NCBI GenBank assembly: GCA_002401955.1
Contig: NVUQ01000004.1
Span: 1-64,000, forward strand
Length of the DNA: 64,000 bases
Origin: Flavobacteriales bacterium
GTDB taxonomy: Bacteria; Bacteroidota; Bacteroidia; Flavobacteriales_E; Vicingaceae
Reading direction: 5' to 3'
Notes under the pieces: model-generated
What the model saw: only the letters and a program-made list of their open reading frames with translations
Databases searched by the model: none
Told to the model about the DNA's origin: nothing
Shown here: positions 63,711 through 64,000 of the stretch, one piece after another
Layout of the letters: the number at the start of each line of letters is the position of its first letter
How positions within the stretch are numbered: position 1 is the first letter of the stretch
Program-made: the position numbers and the translations under genes

Positions 63711-64000
63711 TCATGCTTTTCTAGAAATAACAATTCGAAAACCATCGGGATCTAAAAAGGTTATTCCATTTTTTTTCCAATAGCTATTTTTAGGTTGTAC
63801 TTCAACTATGTTATTGTTTTTAAGTGATGTAATTAATTCGGTATAATGATTTTCAGAATTAGCATAAAATACTAATAAATCATCTTCATCTGGATGATGG
63901 TTGGGAGAGACTTCAGAAATAGTAAACTCTAGATGCCAATTTTCATCCTTTAAACCTAAAAATACACCATCATACCCATCATGGTTTTCAAACGATCCCA
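63711..64000 (-). CDS. VOC/glyoxalase-like protein, 5' end outside the window (partial)
   Basis: Ninety-five codons plus the stop are visible; the start lies beyond base 64000. Translating the minus strand gives HDGYDGVFLGLKDENWHLEF, HHPDEDDLLVFYANSENHYT and a C-terminal KNGITFLDPDGFRIVISRKA. The final FLDPDGFRIV block is the hallmark second half of vicinal-oxygen-chelate fold proteins, which include glyoxalases and bleomycin-resistance-type binding proteins. Substrate cannot be told. Confidence 0.8.
   Translation of the reverse strand, partial: GSFENHDGYDGVFLGLKDENWHLEFTISEVSPNHHPDEDDLLVFYANSENHYTELITSLKNNNIVEVQPKNSYWKKNGITFLDPDGFRIVISRKA

Overview
The window looks like chromosomal DNA from a marine or freshwater-type Bacteroidota bacterium, most likely Flavobacteriales or a close relative. 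It is AT-rich, and genes mostly lack a strong Shine-Dalgarno sequence. Several genes are preceded by the Bacteroidota -7 box TAnnTTTG. Secreted proteins carry type IX secretion (T9SS) C-terminal sorting domains of type A and type B. The gliding/T9SS genes gldH and porZ are present, with Bacteroidota families such as GSCFA, DUF4292, DUF3943 and Reg_prop/Y_Y_Y sensors. No phage, CRISPR array, rRNA operon or classical insertion sequence was seen.

Layout. 1-8,400: end of one LytTR regulator, a complete LytS/LytTR two-component pair, a long GNVGIGT-repeat fibre-like protein and a secreted GH16 glycosidase ending at a good terminator. 8,400-9,690: a gene-free repeat graveyard with a 236-bp-offset tandem duplication and several dispersed palindromes. 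9,690-18,480: lipoproteins, asparaginase, TatD, lysS, a DUF3943/LpxR outer-membrane pair and gpsA. 18,480-24,600 (minus): multicopper oxidase, trmB, alkyltransferase-like protein, LtaS-type sulfatase, mrp and NifU-like. 24,680-27,770: LpxL-type acyltransferase, a broken glycosyltransferase, acyltransferase-3 and GSCFA. 27,770-34,630 (minus): EnvC-like, DUF4292, TPR lipoprotein, sugar nucleotidyltransferase, dut and a Wzx-like flippase. 34,750-41,140 (minus): enoyl-CoA hydratase, TonB receptor, recO, porZ. 41,216-45,350: tRNA-Arg(UCG) and a GT2 / YfhO-like / polytopic membrane protein cluster. 45,340-53,240: pgk, a beta-barrel protein, holB, ricT, gldH and PBP1A. 53,250-55,070: a two-subunit 3-oxoacid CoA-transferase split by a small S23 element. 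55,458-64,000: a giant T9SS type B protein, three glycosyltransferases, a MORN-like protein and a partial VOC protein.

Most of the window is housekeeping and cell-envelope biology: peptidoglycan, lipid A and glycan assembly, T9SS export, and DNA or tRNA maintenance. The most unusual object is at 53,958-54,405. A 448-bp unit with 36-bp imperfect terminal inverted repeats encodes only a four-helix-bundle (S23/IVP) protein and sits between the two CoA-transferase subunit genes. Removing it exactly leaves a 10-bp gap between the subunits, and a gene-less relative of its right end lies near 32,594-32,640. This resembles a small mobile element with a non-autonomous derivative. A second, unrelated palindrome family (CGTCATTGCGAG...) occurs at least five times. 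The beta-barrel gene at 46,661 is bracketed by a duplicated copy of the holB promoter and start codon.
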